Source: Apostichopus japonicus (lineage: Eukaryota > Echinodermata > Holothuroidea > Aspidochirotida > Stichopodidae). From it: 64,000 nt of DNA. Each line of letters begins with the position of its first letter. Position 1 is the first letter of the stretch. The translations under genes and the position numbers were made by a program. The notes under the pieces were generated by a model. It did not search any database, had not been told where the DNA came from, and saw nothing but the letters and a program-made list of their open reading frames with translations. Where the stretch lies: assembly GCF_037975245.1 (NCBI RefSeq), contig NC_092583.1, forward strand, positions 10,514,764-10,578,763. The letters run 5' to 3'. Positions 36,530 to 50,662 of this stretch are shown one piece after another.

Positions 36530-37882
36530 TTAGTAACTGATAATGTGGTATATTTCCTCTTCATTATTCTCATCTGGAGCTAAATATAATTCCCTGTCAT
36601 ATTTAAACTTAGAATCCTCAGCAATACCAGCATATTGTTCCGTTTCTGACACTGTATATCGATGTGCAGTTATAGAGCGAGCGTACGTGGATAGATCGTC
36701 TACAGTAATTTGTTGTTGTTCTACATGTGAAGGCCCATTATTAGACGATCGGGATTGGCTCATAGTAGGAGATGATGGTGGCGAACGACTAATCCAATAG
36801 CGATATACGAGGACAATCAATAATATCAAGATGAAAATGATGATAGAGGCCGATACCACAATCATGTAGGGAGACAGATCGGAATCTGACCTTATTATAT
36901 CAATAATAGCCTGCTGGACAGTGTTACATCCTCCAAACGAACCGCTGCATTGAACAATTATTGATCCATCGATACGTGATCCATAATCGAACATTCTCAG
37001 TATCATTGAATCATTCATCCTACTGATATTATACCGCCAATCTTCCAGGGGAATGTAAATCCATTCCAATACAACTCCACTCACATTACTGGTACAGATA
37101 AGAGTAATATTTTCTCTTTTATTTGTGTTGGCTGTGTAGCGGGATGGATAAATCGATACCGAGAATGTCGGTAACTTGATATCACCAATGGTCCGAATGA
37201 ACAAGATTTGCTATAGCTTCGATAGGGAGCAGGTAACTGTTGGGTAACACTGCAGATAAAGGTAGCACCAATCTGAGTAGGTAGAAAATGATAGTGATTT
37301 TGAACGCTGCTGCTCAATCTCGATTAAATCTGTGCTGTTCAGTTGCTGATGTTGTGCATTCCTTTCAATGCAGAGGGATATATCATACGGTGGATCTCCT
37401 TCTCCTGTTGTACAGTTAAACTGGAACGGTTCTTGTCATTGGCTAACAAAGCGGGACACATGACTTTCGTAGTTAGACGTACACCGAGGGTACTTTTGAG
37501 ATGGGCTGTAAATAATCTTTAAGACTAAATATTGCAAATTTGGCTTCGTGCAGACGAAAAAGTCCTCATTGACTCGCGTTACATCGAAAATTGTTAAAAT
37601 ACAAGCTGATTCATTTCTGTTTAAGATAACATTATCTGGTATAGCAGGGCCAAATGAACCACTCCTAACATAAGTGACTCTGTCTCCCTCTATCAGACAA
37701 TCACCAGTAACATGTAAATGACATATGAGATCGATCGTGTCCCCCTCTTTGTGGTATATTCTGTAAAATTGGAATGATCTTTTGATTCCACTGGTGCCTT
37801 TAACTACTCAAAGACTGACAACTAAGGCAATCAAAGAAAAGACAGAGCTTTAAGGGAAACGTCGAACGATGGTTATCTTCAT
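36530..37882 (-). pseudogene. Degenerate paralogue of the Ig2 receptor (Ig3)
   Basis: Covers the full Ig2 architecture from signal peptide to tail but is broken. From the ATG at 37882 there are in-frame stops at 37850-37852 and 37808-37810 (both in the signal peptide) and 37436-37438 (second Ig domain). Frameshifts occur near 37276 (with loss of about eight codons) and near 37175. The last 225 codons (37204-36530) are open and include the third Ig domain, a transmembrane helix and the tail. The tail keeps the Ig2 pattern: YAGI, YDRE, YLAP, plus an extra YHII near the end. The conserved tail could mean recent decay, or use of the 3' part as a shorter product. Confidence 0.8.
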
Positions 37883-39284
37883 ATAAATTAATTGATCTTA
37901 GCTGGAAGAGAAAGATTGTAACCATATTTAACATCACTATCAAATCTGGACAACAATAGTGACCAATATTTGGAGGACGCACGAAATACTAATACCATAG
38001 TAGAAACTGGTATTTTGTTATGAAACAGAAGATTACGTGAAAATCGAATACAGATGGCGAAATTTGAAAGAGGAAGAATCTGAATGGTAAATTAAAAATT
38101 GGTATTCTTCACACAGGAGGGTAGATATCAAAATCTTATAACAAATATTTCAAGCGTTATAATGGCTCTAATGAGGAAATTTGAGTGATTCACCTCAATT
38201 AAACGTAAATTAATGCTGTACTAAGTAACACAATTTAATGTTCTTGTCAATTTCTCATTACAAACAGTAAATTACCAAATATTGTTGAATAATGCGATGT
38301 ACATTATAATCGAGGCTTGGGTTCTAAAACTGAATACTGTATCAACAATCGAGAAGATAAGAATTATACATTACCCAATTTTACGATAAGAAACTACTTG
38401 TAAATGTATTCCTTGCGTAAACACAAGCCCTTTACAATCTAAATGTTTGTGCTTTGACATTTTTTCAACCAGCATTACATGGCTACTTACAACTCCATAG
38501 TCATATACAGTGGCGTAGGAAGGCACTTTTGAGTGGGGGGGGGGGGGGCTGAAGACTGATGGCCGGCCTGGGGAGGGGTCTAAGGGGAGGGGTGTCCCCC
38601 TCCCCTTTGGAAATTTTTGCATTTCCAGGTGGCCTCAGATGCAATTTGGTGCAATATAGCACACTTCAACACCCACTCCATTTTGTAAACTTAATTTTGT
38701 ATTTTCACCTGGCCTTAGATGCAATTTGGTGCTCCAAATGAGATTTTTTATCTCATTTGGAAATGAAAAAGGGGTTTTCGGACTTGCGAAGCGGGGGGGG
38801 GGGGGCGGAATGATACTTCCGCCCCTCCACATTTTTCACTGGGGGGGGGCTGGCGCCCCCAGCCCCCCGGTTCCTACGCCCTTGGTCATATATTACCTCT
38901 TTATTCTTCTCACTATAGAAAATGTGATCAGAAACCTTTATTCTTTGCAACTGGAGCCTGTCGTAAATAAACTCAGAAACCTCAGAAAGGTTCAGCATTT
39001 TGCTTTGCAGTTATTGTGCGACGATTCGTATTGTCCTCGTTAAGTTGACGTAGTTTAGTAACAGCTAATCTTAGAGTCCTTAGATCATGATGATCTGAGA
39101 CTTGGGCGGACGGAACATAAAACAAACAAATTTAACAATTATATAACAATGACGGATAACAGCACAACAATAACTATAATAGGCCTATTGTCTTGGACGT
39201 TATAATCCAAAATCTGCAGATAAATCCTGACGTTCTCAGAAATACTTCTTTCTTTCTTTCATAAGAGCTATTACACTGAACAGT
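37883..39284. other. Spacer between Ig3 and Ig4 relics
   Basis: Contains the MITE 38508-38884; otherwise no coding signal. Confidence 0.5.
38508..38884. mobile_element. hAT-like MITE with perfect 8-bp TSD
   Basis: 377 bp, begins CAGTGGCGTAGGAAGG and ends TTCCTACGCCCTTG, flanked by perfect GTCATATA duplications. Second copy at 59146-59543. Confidence 0.88.
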
Positions 39285-39770
39285 GTGATTGGTCCATCGA
39301 TCTATACATATAATAAATCAAAAACATTCAGCTGTAATGAATCGTTCATCCTACTGATATTGTACCGCCAATCTTCCAGGGGAATATTAGTCCATTCCAA
39401 AGACAACTCCACTTACATTGCTGGTACAGGTCAGAGCAACATTTTTCCTTTTATTGGATTGACTGAGCATTTAGATGGATTAATCGATACCGAGAATGTC
39501 GGTAAAAGCAGCATCAATGATCCAAAGGAACCAGATTTATTATAGCTTTGATATGGAGCAGGTAACTGTTGAGTAACACTGCAGGTTAACGGAACACTGT
39601 TAACGACTGAATCCAGATAGGATTAAAGTGCTGCAAGATCGGTATTTCGAAGACCGTTTTAAGTTTTCGTCCGTCACGTGATATATTCTATCTTCATAAA
39701 GCAGAGAGTCATGTATAATTGTTGAATCTCCTTCTTCTGGATTAAGCGGGACAAACAATATGCTCTGAAA
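39285..39770 (-). pseudogene. Fragment of an Ig2-like receptor (Ig4 relic)
   Basis: On the minus strand, the sequence aligns by eye with the Ig2 second and third Ig domains: the stretch encoding SFSVSINPS-like residues, a CTSNVSG-like part, and the PAPYQSYSKS-like part, with several indels. No transmembrane or tail region follows and no long frame survives. A third, more eroded member of the local Ig cluster. Confidence 0.65.
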
Positions 39771-40341
39771 GAGGTTAAATTAATATTGTACTGTTTTCAC
39801 TTCCATTAGTCATACGGGGTAAGTGCAAAAAAAAACAGCAGAATTAATCCAAACATACATGCCAGTGTTTTGTACTCGGCGAAGGCAGGTAGGGCTAAAA
39901 TGAGATGTCGTCCAGGGGATGGTTAAGAGAAGGGACACCACCACCCCCCCCCCAGTAAGAAACTTGTTATAATGGAAAGGGGGGTCTTAGTGCAAAATTT
40001 TGCTATAAATTTGCAACAAATGTTGGAAGAATTTTCGACTATAGGCTGTACTGCATATACATAGTACATATTTACGTACTGTATACCAGAAATTTTAGTG
40101 GTATTTTTTTCCAGGGGGATCCCTGCATTTCACTAGAGGGCTAAGGCAGCTGTCGGGGAAATTTTATGTTGACTTAAAACTTCAGCACACTCTCCGTTTA
40201 TCCTGGCGGTTTTCCACGTACGTTGAACAACAGTAAAGTTGATTCGGGCTGCGATCTGTATTTGTGGTGTGCTTTAGGGACTAGGGTTGAGGGCAGTGTA
40301 GCATATTGGTGAGGTAATTGCACTTGTTCGTGCACAGGTTA

Positions 40342-42348
40342 CAGGGGCGTATCCAGGATTTTCTAACCCGGGGGGGGGGGGGCGCGAATTACTATCTAAG
40401 CGAAGCGCCACCATTGGTTGTCGCGGAGTGTACAAGAAAATTTCTGGTTTTGATACCTCCCAGATCACCGGAAATGGCACTTCTCGGGCTTGAAAATGAC
40501 CAACCAGTTGTACACAAGTTGCCTGAGAACCAAGTATTTCTCAATAGTTTTTTTTTCCATCCATAACCTTTCTGAAGATTGTCACCAGTCACACAGTGTT
40601 GGACCTCATTGCATGTCCTGTGGATCATTCATTGCTTTTGTAGGTGATTCTACGTCACGGCCCACAATATCCGAAAACCCCACTTTTTAAGGTTTTAAGC
40701 CCATTATTTGTTGAGAATTTGAAAATTCACATTTCTCGTGAATAAAATCACTTCAAAACATACCCATAATGTTGCAAAAAAATCAATCTATGGACAACCA
40801 ATATATAGAAAAACCTCCTTGAACCCCTAACAGACAGGTCAAAATTGCACTAGTAGAGGGAAGTTTGATGAAGAATGTTGGTGAGGAAATTTTCTAAAAT
40901 TCAGACACAGTTACTTTATTGGTGTAGAAATATTGCAACCTGTTATAACGGCTATTATAAAACTTGGTTAAAGGAAATGAAAAATACTAGATATTTCCGA
41001 TATCAGATATTTCGAAACCGAATAGTACACACATAGGCGTAGGAGGCGGGGCTGCAGCCCCCTCCCCCACCAATTTTTCCCCCTGAAAATTCGAGCAATA
41101 TGCTGAGAAATTTTCGGGCACCTACTGAAAGAAAAATAAATAGCAATGATGTAGCTTAAGGAAATGAATAGTTTAAAAATTATCTCCTTGGTAATTAAAA
41201 TAAAGGTCTTACCTTGGCCGACTAATTCGCCATTACTAGTGTAAAAGAGAGTTTTGACATAATTGGACCTGTATGCTTTTTCTCCATCTACATAAGACAT
41301 TTGGTTGTTTACATTAGCATCCGGCGGTATACTGTGCAACTTTCACGGATAATACGGCACACGATGACATGCGATGTAATGACCGATGCTTGCTTATATG
41401 ATATTGGCATTAAGATGTTGAACGCGCGCTTTGCGGGCGAAAAATTTTGGCTATATTTTTCGGGCAAGTCGTTACAGCCCCCAAATCCAATTGGGCTCCT
41501 ACGCCTCTGACTACACACATAGACAGTTTTGAGGCTGTTCATCCATGGAACATGAATTTTCATGCTCACTGATATGGTGCGATATCTGCTCTTTGCTTTA
41601 CAAATTTGAACAGGCGTGTAGCGAGTAATTTACCAAGGGAGGGGCGAAGCTATATGCAAACTATCTAAGCGTAGCGCCACTATGAGTTGGCGCGGAGCGT
41701 ACAAGAAAATTTTGGCCGAAAATGCCTCCCATGTCGCTGGAAATGACACTTCCCATGCCTTGTAAGTTGCATCTAATCATTGTCTATTTTGAAATTACTA
41801 GCGATATCATAAAGAAAATTGGCTCGGGGGGGGGGGGGGCGGTCACCCCTTCCCGAAATGTGTCATGTTCCCCGACGACTCGGTCGAGTTCAAGACCAGC
41901 CACAGTTGGTTCCATATAGCACAATTGTACAATTGTTTTAAGGCGTTCATACTCACACGCTTTATGATAGACCATATATAGTATATATATAGAAACATTA
42001 GTGAGAGAGGAAAAATGGAACGTCAAAAATGGAGTTGTCGGTGTAAGGGGTAGGGTGAGGCGCACGTCCCCTCCGTAATCCTCGATCTGTCACTGGCTAC
42101 ACTGTGTATATAATAGGGATCAGCGCTGTACTCTGACTGTTCCTCTTTCTCTTCCCGGTGTCTTGGCGTTTATCTTCTACTCCCTCTTTTTCTCCTTTTT
42201 CTCTCTTTCTTCTTTTTCTTTTCCCTTCCTTCCTCTCCTCCTTTTCTTTTTTTCCCCCTCTTTTTTCCTTTTTTCTTCTCTTTTTTCCTCTCCTCTTTTC
42301 CTTACCCGGGGGGCGCGCTCCCCCAACGCCCCCCTGGATACGCGCCTG
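40342..42348. mobile_element. hAT-like nonautonomous element, copy B (right bracket of the Ig island)
   Basis: About 2.0 kb with TIRs CAGGGGCGTATCCAGG and, reversed, CAGGCGCGTATCCAGG. Same orientation and internal order as copy A. Right flank is CTCAGCGCTTATCGG, which continues the left flank of copy A as seen in the empty site at 59731. No coding capacity for a transposase is visible. Confidence 0.8.
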
Positions 42349-44424
42349 CTCAGCGCTTATCGGATAAAACACGTATAGCGTCTACCAAAAGGTATACATG
42401 TTACATTGGCTAAAACATACTACAGGACGTGATCAATTACACTCAACTATCTTAGACATTGCATGGGATGGGGAGGAGGGGAGGGGAGGGAGAGATAGTA
42501 AATTTTACTAGCAATTTCAAGCTCCCAAAGGAAAACAGCAGGAAAATTATCTTTAGTCTGCTTAAATTTTATGATGCATTTATGCAGTGGGTATACACTT
42601 TCTAGGTAAATTGTACAGTATTGTAAAGTCTGGTAGAGAAGTACATAAAGTTTGCTGCATGTATACACATGACTGAACTGTGGACAATGACCCTTCTTAT
42701 GGTAGGGTGCTAATAAAATCCCATGACAGAAAACAAATGAAGAATCATTTCAGTTGTGTCTCCATTGACCAAAACCCACTCTCTCATTAAATGGGTCTGT
42801 ACTTAGGATGTAGGAATGATCAGACATAAAATCACAGCAGATTATCACAAATGGTATGGTCGGAGTATGTAGAATAATTAATGCAGAGAACATGAAAGCC
42901 CATCCACCCTCATGACAGAGTTGTCACAGGATATTTGGAAGGGAGGGTATGCGATCAGACTGAGAGCAACATTTGAGGGGGGGGGGGGGGTGGGGGGGGG
43001 GGTGGGGGAGGAGGTGTATAGCTGGACTGTGGGTAGTGCACACTGGCATGAGTGTGGCGGCCCCCTTGGTATGGGACAATTAAGGGGGAGATCCCACTGA
43101 AGCATTGTGGTTTTCTTCCTCGTCAGAAACTTATATCAGCTTCAAATCACCAGAATTTTGGAGGTATATGTAAGTAAATTAAACTGAAATATATGTAAAC
43201 TGTATGTATAGCTATCTTCCTAACTTTTTTGTTTTAAACATGGCAAATATAACTTGCTTGGGGGGGGGGGGTGGTAAGAAACCAGGGGGCATGGAATTTT
43301 TTAATGGGGGGGGGGGCACACCTCACGGACTGAATAAATACACAATAAAGCGTCATAAACACAAAAAGACCAAAGTCACTATATTTTATTTTGTAATTTG
43401 TTTAGTTGTTTCAATTTTGCAACAAAGTTGTCTTTTCCCTAATTAAAGGTTAAATTATACTCAAAATGAAAAATCGGTCAAGACATAAAAATTAAACCCT
43501 GTAAAGACAATGGTTTTCCTGAAGGAGTTAAATTCAGGACATCGAACATTCTGTTCACTCTTAAATGCGTATCTACTCAATTAAACATTGAATTTTCCCC
43601 TACAACGATTTAGAATCTATGGAGAGAATGTTAACTTTCCTCACAATAGAGTAAAAATTTAAAATTTGTACAAAAAAAATATTTCCAATCATGGGTTCAT
43701 TGTTAAGGCTTGCATGGTTGCAAAATCTATCATTTCCTTCAAATCTTTGGTGCACACATTCCCCGATAAGAAACTTGAAAACAATTGCTACACAAAATCG
43801 ATAAATGTCAGAATTCATTGGTAACTAATATTAAGACACTAGAATCCGACTGCTAGTGATATTTATTGCCAGGATTATATTTCTTGCTAAATGTAATAAC
43901 TAGATGAACAGAGAAAACAGAATAGCAAAAACAGATGGGTTACAAGTAACCTAGTATGTTCTATGGAGTAAACTGAATTAAAAGATAAAAGCTAATTCAC
44001 CTTTAAGAGAGTGGTAATGAGCAGAATAATTATAAATTGACACTAAAGGTATCGAGAAGTGCTGAAAATTTGGTATTTTGATGGCTTCCACAGAAGCAAA
44101 CAATACAAATAAAACAGGTGTTTAAAGAAATTTAAGATTTTGCCATTAAGATAAAACCTGCAGTTTATGTTTCTTTATCTGATGTTTTAGCACAGCACTT
44201 TTGAGAATGAAAAAATATTACCTAACATGAAGATGAAGAACATATTTGTACAAAAGAACTCTTTAGTTCAAAGGTCATTCTGGTGGATAAACTTATTCCT
44301 ATGATAAACAAACTTCTTGGGATTATTTTGCCATCTTTAAGGCTCGAACCAACTTCCGATAGCATTTGTGTCGTGTCGAAGAATAGATTGTTTTCACTAA
44401 TTTGCAAACCGTCAAAGACTCGCA

Positions 44425-44541
44425 CTAAGTCTTGGCCTCTTCTGCTCTCTTGCCATTATCGTTTTCCCTAGAAACGACTTGAACTTTGACCCCATTGGGT
44501 GGACAGATAAAGGCTGTAGCTTTATTCAATACTGGAGGAAT
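44425..44541 (-). CDS. P450 gene 2 exon 13 (C-terminus)
   Basis: 117 nt: [20 protein letters not shown], then [18 protein letters not shown] and TAG. Duplicated at 61843-61959. Confidence 0.92.
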   Translation of the reverse strand: MPPVLNKATAFICPPNGVKVQVVSRENDNGKRAEEAKT

Positions 44542-47500
44542 CTATATAAAGAAACAGAATGCAAATATGGGTTTATGGTTCGTGACAAATATGCTGCATG
44601 CGATGTTTACGTGGATCTGGAAGCCAGCAGCAAATGTCCCGGGCTGAACGTGAAGTGTCTCGACTCCACTGTGGTAACATAGAATATCGTCGCACCTGCT
44701 TCACCGGTGAACAATGTGAGGCATTGTTAGGTGAAGACTGCCCGGTTTATTCAAAGGCAACCAACCATGTAAATCATGACAAACCAGCACATAAACAATC
44801 GTTGTTTTTAAGGATCATCAGCTGTTCAGTGTGTCTTCGCAACTATTGAAAAGTTGGTCAGTACGGGCAGAGTTGAGACCGAACATGTTCAGTCTGGGCT
44901 GTGAGCGGTTGGCTTTAGTCGACTAGCGGTATAGGGTATTATTATCAAGAACTTTTGGTCGATATGTGACAAATTGTTTGATATATCGGTGAAGACAATA
45001 CTTGGCAAAGGTTTTCATAATTTGACCTCTGCCTACTTCAGACGAAACTTTCCTACCATCCCAGAGAAGAGAAAATAAAAAAGATCATGATTTTCACTTC
45101 AGGAGATATTGTTCTGAAGAAAAACACGTTTGTCCATTCTGACCTTAAGCTAGGTAGTCTACGCAAACTCAAATATTCTGTTCTCGACGTATGCATAAGA
45201 CGAAGACGACTTGATGTTGTTCACCCTAGATCAGATTTGCATTTACGTGGAGTCACTTCCTTATTTTTGTAACCCTTTTGGTTAAAGACAAACTTCTGGG
45301 GAAAGTGATTTTAATAGTACCTGTTTTAAAAGCGCAATATCGACTACTGAAAGAGTCAATGAATATAAAGTTATATTTCTGTATTGCATTCCTCATTGGT
45401 GACCATTATTATATGATTAACTATTTAGTTCTTTCCTGATTACTGATTGTGTACTTCATTACCTGACCAGCCCCTCCCCCTCCGCCCTCCCACACAACCC
45501 CCCTCCTCTGCCACTTTCCCTTCCATGAGACAGTCATGTCATAATCACCTTGAGATGATGCTGTCATAACAGAAATGACCGGCATATTTATTATTTGAAA
45601 TAGTTGCTCTTTAAAAAGGAACAAATCAGCGATTAAACTAAAATCCTCCGTTCGACAAAAAAAAAAAAAAAAAAACAAGAAAAGAAAGCCAAACCTCGGT
45701 CTCGGGGCAAGTCTCAATCTTGAACTCTTGCAGCAGCCTCACAACAGCAAACTTGATCTCCATCATGGCTAGTCGCACACCGAGACAAGCCCTGGGACCG
45801 TCACCGAACGGAAGCCAGGATACGGGATGAATCTTACTCCTGTTCTCTTTGTTGAATCTGAAAGATGAGATATAAGAAAGAACCTTCGGTGCTCACCCTC
45901 AGTGAATCTTCAGTTTCTGCTTAGAACAAGAATTCACATTCTACTCAGCTTTACTTAGAAATAGGCATACATTAACATACATAACAGGGCTGAGCCTGGG
46001 GTAAAAAAAAAAAAAAAATCACGGGACTTTGCAAAAATTGCGGTATAGGCTCCAGTTTTCGTATGCTAAAGTGTGTTAGGATAATAGTTTTTGTCCCCGA
46101 GGTAGAAAAGAAATCACGGATCTTCCGCGAATTCGCGGAAAAAGCTCATGCCTGACATACATAAATGCATACATACATACATACACTTATACATACATAC
46201 ATACATACATACGTACACACATACATACATACATACACCCATACATACCTACATACATACACATGTCAACACCAACATGCCATCACCGTTCACATAGATT
46301 ACTGTTGCCATTGGCAAGGAATACAAAATTTAAACCATTTTTGTTATTTACCTGACAAATCATAGGAATTTGGGAATAAAAAAACCATGAATTATTAACA
46401 ACACCATGCTAGAGTGAAGGCATGGTGTAGCAGTTAGCCTGTCCACCCCACAATCATTAGGTTCCAGGTGCAAATCCACACCGGGAACCGGATTCTCTTG
46501 ACATCTTCAAAGCCACCGCTTTTGCAGATTTGTTGAGCAAAACTCTCCTGTAAGTTTCGTGAACATACCTTTTGTTCATGAATTCTTTCAGTGGTTTCAG
46601 AACAACCTTGTTCACCTTTTACCTGCATTACCAGTGATGATGGATGTGGTGCCTTCCACATTCCTCTCAATATTTGAGAAAATTGGTCGGATGTGTTTGA
46701 GATCGGTTCTTTCTTAAGACCTAGTAATAATGAGGGACGGACACAAGACTGTATCCAAAGGAACAAACTTTTCAAAATGAAGATCTTTACCTCTCGGGTC
46801 GAAATTCCTCCGGATTGTCCCATATTTCGGGATCGTGGTGGATGGCGTAAACGGGAACATATACCTGGAACCCCTCGGGTATCAGCAGGTCCTTGATGAT
46901 TATGTCGCCCTTATCGTTGTAACGTTCAAGCCTGAAAGATAAAAAAGAACTTAATATATTACACTATCATTACTAGTATCAACGATGTCATTTTATCAGA
47001 TATAACTGTTCAGGATAAAATACAGTCCAATCCTCTGTGGTGGGGGGGGGGTGGGGTGGAGAAGTGGGTGGGGCAGGGGGAGGGGAGGAAGTTGCCTTTC
47101 AGTAACAAATGCTAACAATCGCTTTAAGAATTAGCTATACCAGAAATATGTTTTTGGTTTACTTTTGCAAATGTATAATTGTTACCAGTTCTGGAAAATT
47201 CTTTAAGAATAAGTTGAACAATAGCAGACATCTGATTGGGTTACCCCGCCCCCCCCACCAATTTTATTTTAGTGACAGCTAGACACAATGCAATGACATA
47301 AATGTTCACTAAACTATAAAAAAAAAACACAAGAAAGTTTGTCTAAAAAGAAAAACTTAGAAAAGTTTTGACAGACGGAATCTGAGCAAATTAAGCTACG
47401 ACTGACCCCGCCGCGGGGGGATACAGACGGAGGGATTCTCGGACGAAGCAATCCAGGTATTCCATCTGGCTGAGAACCTCATAGGTTAGTTCCTCTCTGC

Positions 47501-50302
47501 TGGGAGCAAACATTTTCACTTCTTCAAAGAGTTGATCTTGTTTCTCAGGATTTGTGGCCAGAAGGTAAGCAGTGAAACACAAGGCTGAGTTGGTGGTTTC
47601 ATAGCCAGCCAGAAAAAATATGAAAGCCTGAAGGGGATACCAAAGAAAAAAACAACAACAATGTGTCACAGAATGAAAGAAGGTAGATGTACCCATATAA
47701 CACATTATTGAGGGCGTGGTGGCCAATTTGCTAAGGCGTCGGAATTGTGATCCAAGGATTGCTGGTTCTATTCCTGCTTAGTTCATTACGTTGTGTCCTT
47801 GGGCAAGATGCTTTATCTCACTTGCCTCTCTCCACCCAGGGGTTAAATGGGTACCTGTGAGGTAACTTGTCATTGGGCGCAGTATATAACTGCTGCCGAC
47901 TGGAGGGATTGTCTCTGGGACAGGTTATCATTGACCAGGGGATAATATAACGTCTGTAAAGCGCTTTGAGACCTATCACTGGTGTAAAGCGATATATAAA
48001 AATATAAAAAAATCAAGTCCACTTTCTAATACTTTTTATTTTTTATGATAATGTGGTTCCAAATTGTTTTCCACTTACATTTGCCATGATTTCATCTGTG
48101 GAGAGGGCGACTTTTTTCTCTGATAGTGATGCGACAGCTCCCTGATCGATGAGACTGTCCTCCGCCTCTTCATTTTCTGTCGACTCTACTCGATGGGAAT
48201 CGGCCATTAATTGAAGAATGTCCATCCTCTTAAAAACAAAATCAAACATGCAAAAGGAAAAAAAAAAAAAAAGGAGAAGAGAAGAGAGGTGATTTTCACA
48301 CAAAACTTTGTTTTGGTAACATCACAATAATGTCTCGGCGATAACCATGGTGTCAGTAAATTACCATTGTGTGTCGGCAATATATAATGGTGTCAGCAGC
48401 TATCACAGGGATGCAAAGATCATTCTAGTATGTGACCATGTCACAAGCAAGCTACAATGAGTACAACAGCTTGAGTACACGTAGAATTCTACTTTGCACA
48501 AGTACAAGTAGAATTCTACTTTGCAAGAGTACAAGTAGAATTCTACTTTGCACGAGTACAAGTAGAATTCTACTTTGCAAGAGTACAAGTAGAATTCTAC
48601 TTTGCATGAATACAATGTACATACTGCAATTTGAAAAGCCTCGATTACACCTTTGAGTTACCTGTAACTACGCTAGACTACGAGCACAAAGTCGGACTTA
48701 CTACAAGTCTGTGTCATCCTGTCTTTCATTCCTACCTTAACTTCCCCCTTGTCACGAAGTTCCAAAGCTTTAGCTATCACACCCAGGAAAAATTTCTTGA
48801 TCTTCGGATTGGTTATAGACACATCAAATAGGTCGTAGAGTTTGCCCACACCTGGTACAAGCACTGAGGGTTGGAAAAAAAACAAGTAAATAATCTCATC
48901 ATAAGCAAAAATTATTAAGTAATCTTATTGATAGATTTAACCCAGAAATATGACCACTTAACACATGTTTAGCAATTTGCCAAGACGTGCATTGGAAGCA
49001 ACTTTTATTCCAAATTTTCAAACGACATGGCAGATTTTGGGATTATTACGACGATCTGACATACAAGCCAAAGTATAAGTGTCTTCTATCTTCAATACTT
49101 CAACAGTCTTTCATGTCATGCAAAAGGAGAAGAAGAAATCATGAAAATTATTTTCATTTTCCATCCATCGGTGAATAAAATATGATTGCCAGCGCAATAA
49201 GTGTCCGAAGTTTTCTGCAAAAACTATCTTTGCAGCTAATTTTTTCAACAAAAATTTTCACCACATGGGGACTGCCCCCCCCCCCTCTGGAATCACCCCT
49301 GTGAAAGTTACGAAAAATAAATACTTACGGACTAGGATTAACTTTAAATTATAAATGGAAAAGCTGAAAGCATCTTTGGCATGCTTGACAAATGGGTCAT
49401 CTGGGTTACCCTGGGAGTCGACTTGGATACCGAAAAACACCGAGGCGACGACCTCCATACTGTAGCTACCGAAGAGACTGTAAGGAAAACAAAAGGAGGT
49501 ACGAAAAGAACAAATCAAATAAAAACCCTTGAAACATTTCAATAAATTTGTCAACTCCATTCACAGTGCAAATACATTAATTTCTTTTAATTCCCAAAGG
49601 CAAGAGAACCTTGATATCTGTGAAGCATTTCAAATTATGCAAATCTTCCTTAAGAAAAATCAGCATTTTTTAATGATATTTGCTTGGTGTCACAGTGAAG
49701 TACTATAACAATAATTAACTGGGTGGATGGTTTACCATTTTTATTTGGGGGGGGGGGACCCACCCTGCGGCTAATTTTCTTATTTACTGCAAGGGTGGCA
49801 TGATTCTATTTTTTCTGGAATTCCACACAATAAAATAATGATGATTTTGACATCATTCAAGAAACCAATGCTTATGCTACTTTTTTGGGGGGAAAAAACA
49901 AACAAACACAAAACTGTATTCAAAATAATTCTTTACTTTTAATCCCGTAATACCATAGCCAAAGACAGTCAACTTCACGAATCAATTGGCCGTTTGCTGA
50001 GGGAAAGGGTATGGTAGAGTTTTGAATGACCCAGATTTTTTTTTTTTTGGGGGGGGGGGTTTTGGGAAATGTTTTTACAAAGAAAAGGGGGAGGGGGTTT
50101 AGGGTAATTGAGTAATTCTCATACTTCTATTTGAGATGAAATTTATGAGCAAAATAATTAACTTGTTGGGAAATATACCAACTTAATTTACTGAGTGGTC
50201 AAAGTAATATTATTACTCACCCTATTTGTGCTATAATGAAGTGCCTTGTCATGAAGAAGAGACACGTTTCATATGTTTGTCATTAATTAAATAATGCAAT
50301 AC

Positions 50303-50388
<86 letters not shown>

Positions 50389-50626
50389 CATACATACATA
50401 CATACATACATACATACATACATACATACATACATACATACATACATACATACATACATACATACATACATACATACATACATACATACATACATACATA
50501 CATACATACATACATACATACATACATACATACATACATACATACATACATACATACATACATACATACATACATACATACATACATACATACATACATA
50601 CATACATACATACATACATACATACA

Positions 50627-50662
<36 letters not shown>

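Larger units (their letters stand above)
42349..46690. repeat. Segmental duplication, copy 1: 3' side of P450 gene 2
   Basis: From CTCAGCGCTTATCGG through the last two exons of gene 2 and beyond, matching 59731-64000 closely with small indels. The 42.35-44.42 kb spacer is non-coding, with several long G-runs (for example 42976-43013). Confidence 0.88.

Noticed and set aside
45421-45717. 98-codon minus-strand frame before P450 gene 2 exon 12
   Set aside because: It is the exon 12 region read out of frame through a poly-A tract.
48476-48610. CRISPR-like array
   Set aside because: Direct tandem repeats with no spacers, in an animal intron.
48403-48656. Open frames on both strands with nine-residue repeats
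   Set aside because: They follow from the 27-bp tandem repeat being a multiple of three; intronic, with no start context or domain.
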